Positions 33,659 through 45,740 of a stretch of DNA of 64,000 bases are shown here, piece after piece. Position 1 is the stretch's first letter, and every line of letters begins with the position of its first letter. Origin of the DNA: Cyanophora paradoxa (lineage: Eukaryota > Glaucocystophyceae > Cyanophorales > Cyanophoraceae); assembly GCA_004431415.1 (NCBI GenBank), contig QPMI01000549.1, positions 124,001 through 188,000 on the forward strand, in the 5' to 3' direction. The translations under genes and the position numbers were made by a program. The notes below the pieces were generated by a model, which saw nothing but the letters and a program-made list of their open reading frames with translations, did not search any database and was not told the origin of the DNA.

Positions 33659-36600
33659 ATGTGCAACCTCGATGAGTCCATGACCAGCCTTGGCCTGCAC
33701 GTGCTGGACGCGCCCGCGCTAATTATAAATCGCATGCGGGAAGACGATGATCAAGAGCGCGGAGAGCTGCCCGCCGCGGCCGGCGACGAATTCGAGAGCG
33801 GTGTCGACCTCCATGCATATGGCCAGCTCCCCAGCGGCAGCGCCAAGCAGTCCACCGCCTCGTCGATGATCGTGAGTTCGAGGCCGGAAGCGCCCGTGGC
33901 CACGCAGCTGCAGGCGCCGCGCGCTCGAGCTCTCAGCGCGCATCCCGAGGCCCTAGGCCTGGCGGAGCTCGAGGGCCGCCCCGGCGGCGGTGCTGGCGCC
34001 ATGGCCAGCGCCGTCGCCGGCGTCGGTTTGGCGGCCGCGGTCGAGCGCCTCGTCCCCTACATTGCGGCGGACGTGCTCTCGCTGGGCGCCGTGACGGCCC
34101 AGCTCGGGCCGCTTCGCGCGGGGGGCAACGCCGCCGTCGCCTCCGTGCCGGGCGCCGCCCTCTTCGTCGACGGTGCGCCCCGTGCACGTGGGTCGCCGCG
34201 CGCGGCGAAAGACCCCGCCCCCGGCCCATCGGCCAATCGAACGCGGCGGCGCGCGCGCAGTGAGCGGCTTCTCGTCGCTGGCGCGGAGCCTCACGCGCTC
34301 GAGCTCGGGCCTGGGGGCGGCCGCCGGCGCTGTCTCCTGCGAGAAGGTGTCCCCGACCCGCCTCCCGCCCGCCCGCCCCCCCGCCCGCGGTCTCCGCCCC
34401 CGGCAGCCCCGAAACTGACGGACGACCCCCCCCCCCAATCGAACGCAGCTCGTCTCCACACGTGCGTCGCCGCCGCAGCGCCCTTCGCGCGCCAGCCCTC
34501 CCACCTTACACCCCATCGCAGTGAACGAGTACTTCTCGCTGCTCGTGAGCGCCCTGCACGGCAGGGGCCTCGAGGTCCTCTTCTTCGCGGGGGTACGTCT
34601 GCGCGCGCGCGCGCCCCTGCCCGCGAGCCCCCCGCCGCTCCTGCTGAGCGATGCGCAGGACGCCATCGTGGCGTTCGTCCCCGCGACCGAGGGCCGCACC
34701 TTGCAGCAGGCCGCCTCCTCCGCCCTCGCCGCCGCCCTCGAGGGTCCGCTCTCGCTCTCTCGTGCGCTGGAACGCGCTCACCGCTGCGCTCTTCCTTCCC
34801 AGTTCGGGGCATCGCGTTCGAGAAGCAGGGGATCAGGCTCCAGGCGCACACGGGGCTCGGTCCGCCACCGAAGCCGCGCCCCCGCGGTCGCGACCGCCCC
34901 TCGTGATCGTCGCGACCGCGGCGGGGCGCGCAGGGGCGGGGGACCTGCTCGTGTACTTCCTGCGGGGCACGGGCCAGCGCGCGTGGAGCCAGGTCCTCTA
35001 CGTCGGCGACCTCATGACCCAGGGTCCGCCCCAACCGAGCCCGCCCCCCCTCCCCCCCCCTTCCCCCTTCCCCCCTCCCCACCCCCCATCCCCCCGCTTC
35101 GGGATCCGGCCTGTGCGCCCAGCCCCGGCTCTCTTCCCCCCCCCCCCCCTTCCTCCCTCCTCCTCTCCCGCCCCTCTCCCGTCCCTTTCGCGGACAGCAC
35201 TGATCAGAATCGCTCGCGATTCGCGCAGTCTGCGAGGCTCAGCGGGAGTCCTCCGGGGACGACATCGTTCTGTCCGAGCCCGCCCTGGTCCTCCTCGAGG
35301 CCCGCCCGCTCCCTTGCTTCCCCGCCTCCTCCTGCTTAGAGGTTTCCTGGCAGGGGTGCTGCACGGTGGAGCAGGCCGAGGGGCTCGAGCCGGGCGGCCG
35401 CGCCTACTTCCGCCTGACCTCGGCGCCGGCCGCCGAGGCGGAGGCGGAGTCCGACCCGCCCAGCGCCAGCGGCGGCGCGAGCGCGCGGAACTCGCGGCCG
35501 TCCTCCCTGCGCTCCCTCAAGGGCCCGCCGTCGATGCCGAGGGCGCTTTCCACGAAATCGCTCGCGGCGGCGCTGATGAACAGGACGCAGTCGTCCCGCT
35601 CCCTCGCCCCCGCGGCCGCCGCGCCGCCGGCGGAGTGTCCCTGCGCCACCCGCCGGCCCGCCGCCGCCGCCGCGCTGGCCTCGTTCTCGGACGCCATCCT
35701 CCCTCTGCTCCCGGGTGCGGACGTCATCGACCGCGATCACAGCGGCGCGGATGCGCAGCGTGATCGCACTCGCGAGGCCGGGCTGACCCGTTGACGCCGC
35801 CTCGCCGGCAGCTTCGGGATCGAAGAGCGGCACCGGCGGCTACGATTACTTCCACAACGACATCCGCACCGTCTTCATCGTCTTCGGTAGCCCTGTTCCC
35901 GCGGCCGCCCAGATCGAATTTTGCGCCCGCCGGCGCTGAACTCGCCCTCGAAGCCTCGTTCCCGGAGCTCGACACCGTCAACCGCTCGATGCAGGAGGGG
36001 GACCAGTGGCACGCGGCGCGCTTCGCCCAGGTCCGTGGCTCTCGCAGCACGCGGTCCTTTGCGTGCTCTGTGAACTTAAGATTCGACTTAGACGTTGCGC
36101 GAACGACCACGCATTGCGGTAGCTGAGCTTTGTATTCAGGTGACTCGGGCGGTGTATCGGATCGCCGAGGGGCTGGATGGAGACGTGAACAAGGTTTTCC
36201 TGGTGAGAAGCTGTACTCGTGGAGGAGCGCCAAGTAACTTCGAAATATTTAGCATCTAGATCTAGATCTCCTCTTCCGGTGTTTTTCCTGCCTGACCGCT
36301 CGCTCCGCGCATCGGCGTCGCCTACCAAAGGACGACAAGGTGCCGAGCCCCGCGCGCTCCGCGGCGCGACGCCATATGCATGACAGCCGCCGCTGACTCG
36401 CGTGCGCTCGCCCGCTTTGCAGGGCGCGTCGGCGCTCCTGTCGTTCGGGAACCCGGGTCGGAGCCACGAGGACGACGCGGAGCGGGCCGTGCGCGCGGCG
36501 ATGTCGCTCGCCGACTGGTTCGGCGCCAGCGGCTCGCCCTTCGCGGCCGGCGTCGCGGGCGGCCCCACCTTCTGCGGCACGCTCGGCTCGCCGTGCCGCA

Positions 36601-39600
36601 AGGAATACGCCCTCGTGAGCCAAAACATTCTGCAGAGATACATCTCCGCCCACATGCGTGCAGCCCCATTGATCCGCGAGCGATCGCGCAGATCGGCGAC
36701 TCCGTGATCCTTGCTGCGCGCTTGATGGCCGCTGCGCGAGCGAACATCGGCTCCGGCAGCGGAAGGGTCCCGGTGCGCGATGCGCCCCTCGCTCCTACTC
36801 GCAGCGTGCGTCTCTCTCTGACCAGTGTCGCCGGGCGCGCAGCTCCTCTGCGACGTGCTGTGCGACTCGTTCGTCTCGTCGACCATCTCCGCCCGCCGCC
36901 GGAGGCTGGTGCGACCTTTCCGATTTCCCCTCCATCCGGAAGTCGATCCGCTGGAGAATTGTTCCTGATTTCCGTGCGCTCGAAATTCGAAGGGGTTCCG
37001 CCTGGACGCGCTGCCCCCGATCCGCGCCAAGGGCTTCAGCGAGCCCGTCTTCGTGTCCCGCCCCAAGGCGAGTCCTCCGTATCTCGCGCTTGAGCTCTGG
37101 TTCGATCGCGCGTTACATGTGCGCTTGCTGCGCGCGCGCTGCGGCAGGCCGTGGAGGACGTCCCGAGAGACTTCGAAGAGTCTCAGCGGCGGATGACGCG
37201 GCGACTCCCCATGCCCGGCTCCGGCTCCTTTGCCAGCGACGGCGCCGGCGCCGGCGCCGACGCCGGCGGCCGCAACTCGCACCGCTCCGAGTCCTCCATC
37301 TCAGAATCGGCGTCCCGGCGCTCCCGGGTGCTGGATCGTCACCCGGTTCCGATTTTCGGGCGGTGCGCGCGCTCGCTGCGGCGCGCGGCTCTGACCTTGT
37401 CGGCGTACGGCCGCTGATGCGTGCGATCCTCGCGTGCGTGCGCAGCGACGCCGTGCTCGAGCGCTGCATCGAGGAGGTCAGGGCGTGTGCCGCGGGCGGG
37501 CAGGGCGGCACCATCTTCATCGAGGGGGACGCGGGGTTCGGGAAGACCCGCATCCTGCGCGAGGTCCGCCGCGCGCCAGAATTCCTAGCGACGTTTGCAT
37601 TCCTAGAGACGTAGAAATCGGTTATGAACCTTTCCCTTGCGCCAGGTCGTGGCGTCAATCGGAGCCGAGCGATTCGTCCTGCTGCAGGGAGCGACGGCCG
37701 CAACCGAGGTACCGTAGCACATCGCGCCTCTTAGAGGACGCATGCCCACGTACGGGAAAGCAACTGACGCGCTCGACCGGCAGGAGAGCACGCCGCTCTA
37801 CGCGTTCCGCGGGGTGCTGGCGTCTCTTCTCGAGGCGCAGGGGGCCCTCGCCCCGAGCGGCGGCCTCGCGAACCCACGCGAGAGCTGGCTCCCCGCTGCG
37901 GGCGCCGGGCAGACCAGCTGGGTGGCAGAGCTGGAGATCCCCGTTCTCTGGAGCGCAATCCTCGGCGGCGGCAGCGGCAGCGGCAGATCGGGCAGGGGCG
38001 GTGCGCAACTCTCCTCTCGCGAACTTTTCGGAAATGCGAAGCTTGCCATTGCTATTTACACATTGACGCCGACAGGCCGCGGAGTGGATCGCAAGCACTC
38101 GTACCAGAGTGGCTACCAGCCGCTCAACGCGCAGCTGCTCGTCCGCGTGGCCAACTCGCTGGCACGGTCCGCTGCTCGGCGCCCCGAACACCGATGTGCT
38201 CACTGGACGCGCTTTGGGCGCGTCGCTCACTGCTTCGGCCAGGCTCATCCACGCGCTGGAGACCGCCGGCCGCGGGGAGAACCGCCGCGGCCGGCAGGTC
38301 GCCCTCGTCGTCGAGGTAGGAGCCGGCGACCGCCGCCCGCCGCTAGTCGACGTCGTTCTATATATCTGCAATGCGCTGATATCTGCTTTTACTTCGCGGC
38401 AGGACGCGCACTGGATGGACAGCTCGTCGTGGAACACCCTCCGCTCCCTTCGGGAGGCCTGCCCCCGGCTCCTGGTGATTGCCCCTTGTGCACGCGACTG
38501 CGCGCCCGCTCGCATCGGAGAGCTCTTCTGACCGCGCCTGCGCTCAGATCGTGATCAGCACGCGGCCCATTCCACGTCCACCCGACGAGTACCTTATATT
38601 GTTGCAGGGCCAGGTGCGCCAATACTAATGCCTCCGGGTTGGCTCACGGTCCACGGCTTTGCTTCTGACAGCGCGTCTTCCCTTAGACGCCTGAGGAGCG
38701 CTGGCGCGCATACGGGAGCGACCTGGCGCCGCGCGCGAGCGATATCTATCGCGAGCCGGCTACGCCCAAGACGCCGCAGTCTCGCCTCAGGGGACTCGGC
38801 TTCCTCGGGCACAACGCCTTCGGGAGCATCCGCAGGCCGTGGCAGGCGGCAGCCGACTCGGACTCAGAGTGCGCTGGTTCAGAGTGCACGAGCCCGCGTT
38901 CGTCTCTGAGCGTGTGCTCCTGTCGAATTACCAGAACGCCGGTGATGGATTTCGACAGAGAAGACAGCCGCGATCGGGTGCGCTCGCCTCGATCGCGCTT
39001 TCGTCGGAGGGAGAGCGTTTCGAGGCGCCTCGCAGGCCCCGGCCGACAACGACGACGCGGGGCGGCGCGGGGAGCGCCGGGCGAGGGCCGAGGGGGCGCC
39101 TGGGCCGGTGCCGGGGATCTCGAATGCGAGCCCGACGGCCCGCCGGCCCGTCGTCGTCCACCTGGGTCCCCTGGCCCGCGACGACGCCCGCATGCTCCTC
39201 CTGGTGCTGTCCTCGATTCGCTCGGCGCCTGCACGGTTGGAGTCCGTCGGGCGCGGCAGCTGACGCCGGGCGGTCGCGGCTTCGAATTCGCAGAACCTCT
39301 CCGAGCGGATGAAGATCTCCTGGCCCGCGGACTTTGTCGAATCCGTGCTCGAGAAGGCCTCGGGGGTGCGCATGCGGCGAAACCAGAGCCGGATCTCCAG
39401 CCTTGACTTCCGCATGTCTAATAGAGTTGTTTCCATTGCGATTGCCCAGGTTCCGCTCTTCCTGGTTGAGCTGTGCCGCCAGCAAATGGTGGGCGCTTGT
39501 CGAACTGCGTCTCATGCATAAGCATTTGCATGCGCAACTCAGTGGCTGTTCCGCTTTCGCTGGAACTAATTTATCGCACGCGCGTCAGGCGGCTGCGGAC

Positions 39601-42600
39601 ACTGAGGCGTCGAAACTGGCCATTCCAGATTCGGTGCGCTCAATTCGCTGCATGTGCATCTACAGGCCACGTCAATCTACGCTTACACGCTGGATCCGCA
39701 GCTTCAGCAGCTTGTGCTACAGCACGCCGACGGGCTTCCGCCACAGGCACAGGCGCGTCAGCCTCAGCGGCCTGCGCCGCTGAAGGCGCCCTTGCTGAGA
39801 ACGCGCCGCGGACAGGCTGTGCTCAAGCTGGCGGCCATCGTTGGGAACGAATTCACAGCGACCATCATTCGCGCCGTCGATCCATCAGGTTGGCTTGCGG
39901 AGCGCGGCGGGAAAAGACCTCGGAGTGCGGCTGAGTGCGCCCCTGTCCCCGCAGGAATGAGCGCGAACGCGATCCACTTCGCGATCCGCCTCCTCTGGCG
40001 CGACAACCTAATCACGGCGCGTCGCTGGCTTCGATGTCTCCAGGCCGCCAGCGCTTCCTGCATCGCATCTAAAGCGAGGCCTCCGCAGGTGGTGGACAGC
40101 GCGACGGGCCACCCGCAGCTTGTGGACGAGGAGGACGCGGAGGCGGAGGCGGGCGAGCCGCCGGGCTGGCCGCCCGAGGAAATGCGCCTCGACTTCCACC
40201 ACCAGCTCGTCAAGGTCCGCCCCGCAATCGGCCCCGCCACCGGACCTCCTCGGCATCGTTGCTTGGTTGTAATTGTTTGCGGACTCGTTGTAGGAAACCA
40301 TCTACTCTGCGACGGCGAACAGCCTGAGAAGGGAGGTCCACAGGCGCTACGCCGAGCACCTCGAGAAGCTCGACGGGGCCGACATCGAGGCCGCGAGCGC
40401 CCTCGTGTGCGTGAACGGCGCTTGCTACACACAATCGTGTTGTCTCCGTGGCTAGCCTAGTAGGCCAGTGCCGACGCTGTCGCTGTCGCGTTTGTTTGCA
40501 GGCACCACTGGCGCTGCGCTGAGGACCTGCCCAGAGCCCTCGTCCACCTTTCCAACGCGGTGCGTCAGCGCTGCAGTGCCATCCAAAGGGTGCCTCGGCG
40601 AGGGCTGACACGCCCATCTCGACGTACAGGCGTGGCAGGCCGTGCGCACAAACGCCCTCAAGGAAGCTTCGGCGATGCTTGCCGGTGCGCATCGGCGTGG
40701 GTCACATCCTTTGCGAGTCTAGACTGGCGCTGACCCTGCCGCAGACGTGTGCGCCACGATCGACGACCACGGCATCGCCGGGCCCGAGACGCGCCCGCTG
40801 CCGGCCGCGTTGCGGCTGGCGTGCTCCGGGGCCGCCACGGGCCGCCGCGCCTCCGTGCGCCGCTTCCGCGCTGAAATTCGGCGTTCGCCACCGGATCCGC
40901 AGCTGACGGCGCGGCCTCCGCCACGCCAGGTCGTCTCCGCCGACGGCTTCGGGATCGACGCGCAGGACCGGGCGCGGTGGCGCACGACGCGGGACGTCGC
41001 CTGCGGCGCCCTCGCCTCCATCGCCTACTACAACGGCAACATGGAGCTCAGCCACGAGCTCGCCGTGCGTCCCGCCCCTTCTGCGCTTCTCTTTCGCGAC
41101 GGAACGTTCCATTGAAGCGGCTCTAAATTACATAATTAATTGTTTCTGTTGACGCTTCTGCTCACGTTCGCGTTCTTCAAGGTTGCCGTGCTGGTGAGCC
41201 TTGGCGAGGCCGTGCCTGCCCGCAAGGCGTCCCTCCTCGGCGTGGCGCGGCTGCTCGTCCGCCTCGCGCGGCTCGGCAGGCGGGCCGCCAAGGACGCCGC
41301 CGCCGACGGGCGCGGCCTGCCGGCGTACGCCGCCCACCGCGACTGCCGCGAGGTCGCCCTCGACTGCCTCCTCCTCGTCATGTGGTGCCCCGATCCCAAC
41401 CGAAAACGAAAGCTGAAGACGCTCGAAATTGAGCGGCGCGCGCGCGCGCGCAGGATCAACATGCGGAACGGGAAGCAGGGCGCCCCGAAGCAGGTGGAGG
41501 GCCAGGCCCCGCCGCAGGCGCGCGGCTTCGAGCTCGCGGCCTTCGCGATCGCCCGCTGCGTCGAGATCTCCTGCGCGACCCCCAAGCACGTGCGCGCGAT
41601 ATTTATTCGCGGGGAGCCGCCGGCGTCGGGTCGCCCGGCTCCGAACGCGCCCGCGCAGCTCCGGACCATACAGGACGTGAGGATCCTGTCGACCTTCTCC
41701 ACCTTCCTCGACAGTGCGCCTCTCAAGCGATTCCCCTCGATGCGATCTCGCGTCGACGTTTTGACGCCGGCCACCGTCCGGTCCGCGCTCCAGTCGTCGG
41801 CATGACGAAGACGGCCCGTGGGGTCCTGCAGCGCGCCAGGGAGCGCGCCATCGCGATCGGTGACGACACGGTGCGCTGCTTTAATTTCAGCCGAACGTGC
41901 CATCGAAATTGAATCGTTCGAGTCGCTGAGCTCCGCCGCTCAGAGCCGCGCCTTCGTGGCGTCGCACACGGCGATGCAGGCGTGCCGGCACGGCCGCTTC
42001 CGCGAGGGCTGCGCCGAGTTCGAGATCGCCGTCTCGTGCGCCCAGACGACCGCCCGCGCTCTCGCTCTCGCGCGCGCGTCGCGGCCGGTGACGGCCCCGT
42101 GCGCGCGCGCCCGCCCGCAGGCTGGAGGGGACGAACCCGCGCATCAAGCTGGACGCCGGCGTCATCTACGCCCTCACTTTCGTCCTCCAGGCGCGCCCTC
42201 CGACGCCGAGCCGCCGCGGGGCGCCATCGGTGTCTGATTTCTACGCCGGCCGCAGGGCCAGTACGCGGCGGCGCGGAGGACGTGCGGCGAGCTCATCCGC
42301 GTCTCCAAGCACCTTGGGATCGACGGCCGCGGTGCGCTGGAGCTGGCGGGCCCGACGCGCCTCCCCGCTTCCTCTGACAAGCGTCCGGCGCCGCTCAGTG
42401 ATCCAGGTGGTGGCGCTGGTGGACGCGTCGACGGCGCTGCTTGAGGGGCGCCCCGCCCGCGCCGAGCACGTCCTCCGCTTCGTCGAGCCGGTGCGCCCGC
42501 CCCGAAGCGAGCCGTCCGCGATCGCGCGGGGCGGACCGCACCACTGATCCACGCGGTTTCCGCGCGGCAGCTGAACGACTTCATTCAGCAGCAGGAATGG

Positions 42601-44317
42601 TGCGCCTTGGATCCGTCCACGGCCGCTAGAAAATTTTGGGGCGGTCGGATCATTAGCTATGACACCAGCGCTGATCGCTTCCAGGTGGTATTTGCGGTCC
42701 CTGGACGTCTTCCGCGGAATCTGCGCGTGGCGCGCCGGCGACGCGGCCAGCGCCGCGGCCAGCTTCGAGGGCGCCTTCGAGTACTGGCGGGGCGAGGTCA
42801 AGACCGTCACCTGGCCCGCCCTGCGTGCGTCCGAATCGAACCGCGCGCGCCCTCCAAAACCTGAGATCTAGAGCTGATCGTGAGCTTTGTTTCGTGCCAC
42901 GGCCAGTTTTCATATCCGTGCTCCTGGATTTCGCGCTCTGGTGGCAGTCCGACACGGCGGCCGCGCTCGCCGCCGCCCTCGACGCGAACCGGCCGAAGAT
43001 TCGCCTCGGGTGAGCGTGGCCTCGGCTCGTCGGTCCCTCGGGAGCCCTCGCGCCGCCCCTTGACCGCGCGCGCGCGCGCGTGCGCAGGGCCGTGGCGCGG
43101 CTGCGCGCGCTCGCGTGCGGCGGCTCGCCCCGGGCCTCCGTCTCCGACTACGAGCTCGAGCTCGAGGCGGGCCGCGCTCGCGCGCAGATGCCCGCGACGC
43201 CGGCGCCGCTCACCGCCCGCTCCGTCCTCCTCGACACGGTGCGGCCGCCGCCGCGCGCGCCCTTCCGGAAAGGAAAGGAAGGGCCGACGGGGCCCGCCGG
43301 CGCCGGCGATCGGGACCAGGGCGGCGCGGGCGCGTCCAAGAGCGCGCGCGAGCGGCGCGTGTCGGCGGTGCGGATCGTGTCGGACCTGGACGCGGCGGAG
43401 GCGGAGGCGGAGGCGGGGGCGGAGAGGGACCGCGGGCAGGCCTCCGACATCGATCGCGGCGTGGACGCGCTCGCCCTCCTCGTGCGTGTCGGGGCGCGAG
43501 GCGCTCGAGGCGATAGACGGCCCGGACCTGACGCGCGGGGCAGGACCGGGCGGTGGCGGGCGGCTCGCGCGGACGCCCCGCGCGGCCGCGTCGGCGCCGG
43601 CGTCGGCGTCGGCGTCGCGCCGCGGCAGCCTCTCGTGGCGGGGGCCCGCCTCCTCGTCGCCCTCTCGACCCCCGCCAGCGCCTCCCGCCTATCGCCGCCC
43701 CCGGCGCCGGCCGCCTCTCCCTCCTCCGCCTGCGGCGCGCGCCGGCGGCCGGGCCGGGGACGAGACCGTCCGGGCCCTCGCCGCCGAGGCCAGGCAGGCC
43801 GCCGCCTTCCTCCGCGAGGTCCCCCTCCCTGCCCGATTGCACAATTACGTAAAAGCAGGCGTATGGAGCTTGCTTGCCGTTAGAGCAACTCGGCAAGCCG
43901 AAGCTCGCCGGCAATAGAGACTGACCCCGCGCGCTCCTCGGCCCCCGCGCAGCTGGGTTCCCTGCTCGAGGAGACGTGCCGCCGGCGCCTCCCGAACCTG
44001 GCGCCCTGCTGCGACCTGCTCCGCGCGCAGCGCCCGGGCGTGCCCGCGCGCGCCGCCTGGCCTCGCTGCGCGCCGCCCGCGACGGCTTCGCGGCCGGCGG
44101 CCTGCGGCCCTTCGAGGCGCTCGCCTGCATGCAGCTGGCGCGGGCCGAGCCGGACCGCGCGGCGGCGGCCGCCGCGGTCGACGCCGCCGGCCGCATCGCC
44201 GACGAGACGCGCACGCTCATCCCCGCCCTGCAGCGGCTCCGCGGCGCCCGCTCCGGCGCCGGCGCCGGAACCGGCGCCGAGGCCGCCCCTGAGGGCTACC
44301 TTTCCCTCTTTGGATAA
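33659..44317 (+). CDS. Soluble adenylyl cyclase (ADCY10-like): C1, C2, STAND-type ATPase, helical tail
   Basis: A class III cyclase of the soluble type, making cAMP from ATP. C1 (about 33,980-35,330): RLVPYIAADVLSLG, then GAALFVD joined by an intron to VSGFSSLARSL (first metal Asp), NEYFSLLVSALHGRGLEVLF, and FFAGDAIVAFVPATEG across an intron (second metal Asp). C2 (about 35,840-36,760): DIRTVFIVFG without the metal Asp, VNKVF, DDK|GASALLSFGNPG, FAAGVAGGPTFCGTLGS and KEYA..IGDSVILAARLMAA, as expected for the regulatory half. The ATPase follows: Walker A EGDAGFGKTRILREV (about 37,527-37,570), TPLYAFRGVLASLLEAQG, a Walker B-like DAHWMDSSSW (38,403), and an STRP sensor (38,555). Then come VPLFLVELCRQQM, the winged-helix part AVLKLAAIVGNEFT, and TPR-like helices to YLSLFG at TAA 44315-44317. 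Start and many exon edges are approximate. Confidence 0.82.
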
Positions 44318-44375
44318 CCGCATGCACACGTCTGTAGCCATCTTTGGATGATCGGATGCACACCTCTGTAGCCAA
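44309..44375 (+). repeat. Short tandem duplication at the cyclase 3' end
   Basis: Two imperfect copies of about 33 bp (core ATGCACAC.TCTGTAGCCA) directly over and after the cyclase stop codon. No function is assigned. Confidence 0.6.
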
Positions 44376-45740
44376 ATCTTTCCGTGCCTCGGTGCGCGCC
44401 AGCTGCAGTTCAAGCAGTCCCGTGAATTCCGGGTTCAGTAGCTGTAGTAGCGTACAATCAATTGCAATGCCTCGGGCCTAATCTTGTTGTATATTTCTGC
44501 GATCTCTCGTTGCTTCATCGTCAAGTGCAACATTTTTGAAGCTTAAGTCTGCGAGTGCGTGTGCTCGAGCCGCAATCTATCGATATCGTAGTATCGCGAA
44601 CGATGGTTTTCAATCACTGCGCGTTTTCAATGATCACGAGTGCTAGTTTTCTTGCAGGCTTTCATGTGCGATTCTGATGATCATGATTCCTGATATTCTG
44701 CGCCCTGGCTTTCATGCGTTACTGGATTTGATGCGTTTTTTTTGATCATGATTCACGTGTACACGTAGTGCAACCGAACATTGCAAATTGTAACAAGCGA
44801 GTCCCTGCGGAGCAGGAGTGGCCTTGGGTCTTGGGGCTTCAAGGCGTGAGGGTGGCAGCTCTTTGTTTTTTAACGGGGGCCCGCAACCGCGCGCGGTTAC
44901 GGGGGAGGGGGGAGGAGAAATAGGGGGTCCACTCGGCAAGGGTACACACTCAAGTGAGAGGGTACAGAATTGTGCTGCAAGGGTACAGAGATATCGATGC
45001 GGGGCCCAATCGGCCGCAGTTGTACCGAGCACAGGCCCCGAGGGGCCCATTGGTCGTTTCAGCTGAATGAAAACGACTTTAATTTCGGCGCTTTTTGGAG
45101 GTGGTTAATAATAAGCTATGAATCATTTGAATGTAATTCGTAGTAATAAGGCTCTGTCTAAATTGTCTATTTTAATTATCTTTCAATCAACGCATCAAAT
45201 CCTTTTAAATCCCACATCGTGGCACACTACGACCCTGTCTCATACAAATTTGCTGGCCGGCAACGTGGCGCTCCGTTAATTTGGAGACTATTTCCTAGCG
45301 AATGGGGTGCGGCCTTTTCAAATTAAGAATTCTTAAAATTCGACTTGGAGGACCAATGTGATTTGCGCTTTCAGTTTTTTTCCGGGAAAATGCTTTTCGA
45401 TGCTTTTCGAGGTGCTGTTGCTGCCCATTAGAGGCCTCTCATAGGAAAACCGCCTCGGCCATCGTGCTCTCCAGGGTCGAAAACGGGTACCTAGGTCCAA
45501 AAATTTTGCCCTGAATCGCAGTTTGAATCCACGGACAGGACAGGCACAGACCTAAGGGCCTCTCCTTTCCCCAAGGCCGATTCAATTAGATTGAGAGACC
45601 CCCGCCCCCCGAAGACGTACGCGTCATGATCACGATCACGTCAAGTTTTGAGTTCTTCATCTCCAAATTGGCAAGAACTCGGAAACCCGATAATTAGTAA
45701 ATTTTCGCACGTGCGTCATGATCAGGCAACTGCACATGTA
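44318..45740. other. AT-richer gene-poor interval
   Basis: No supported gene in 1.4 kb. Composition shifts to AT-rich around 45,070-45,420, unlike the host genes, and may include old transposon remains, but I found no defined termini. Short inverted segments (AGAGGCC near 45,430 and 45,555) are too weak to call an element. Confidence 0.4.
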
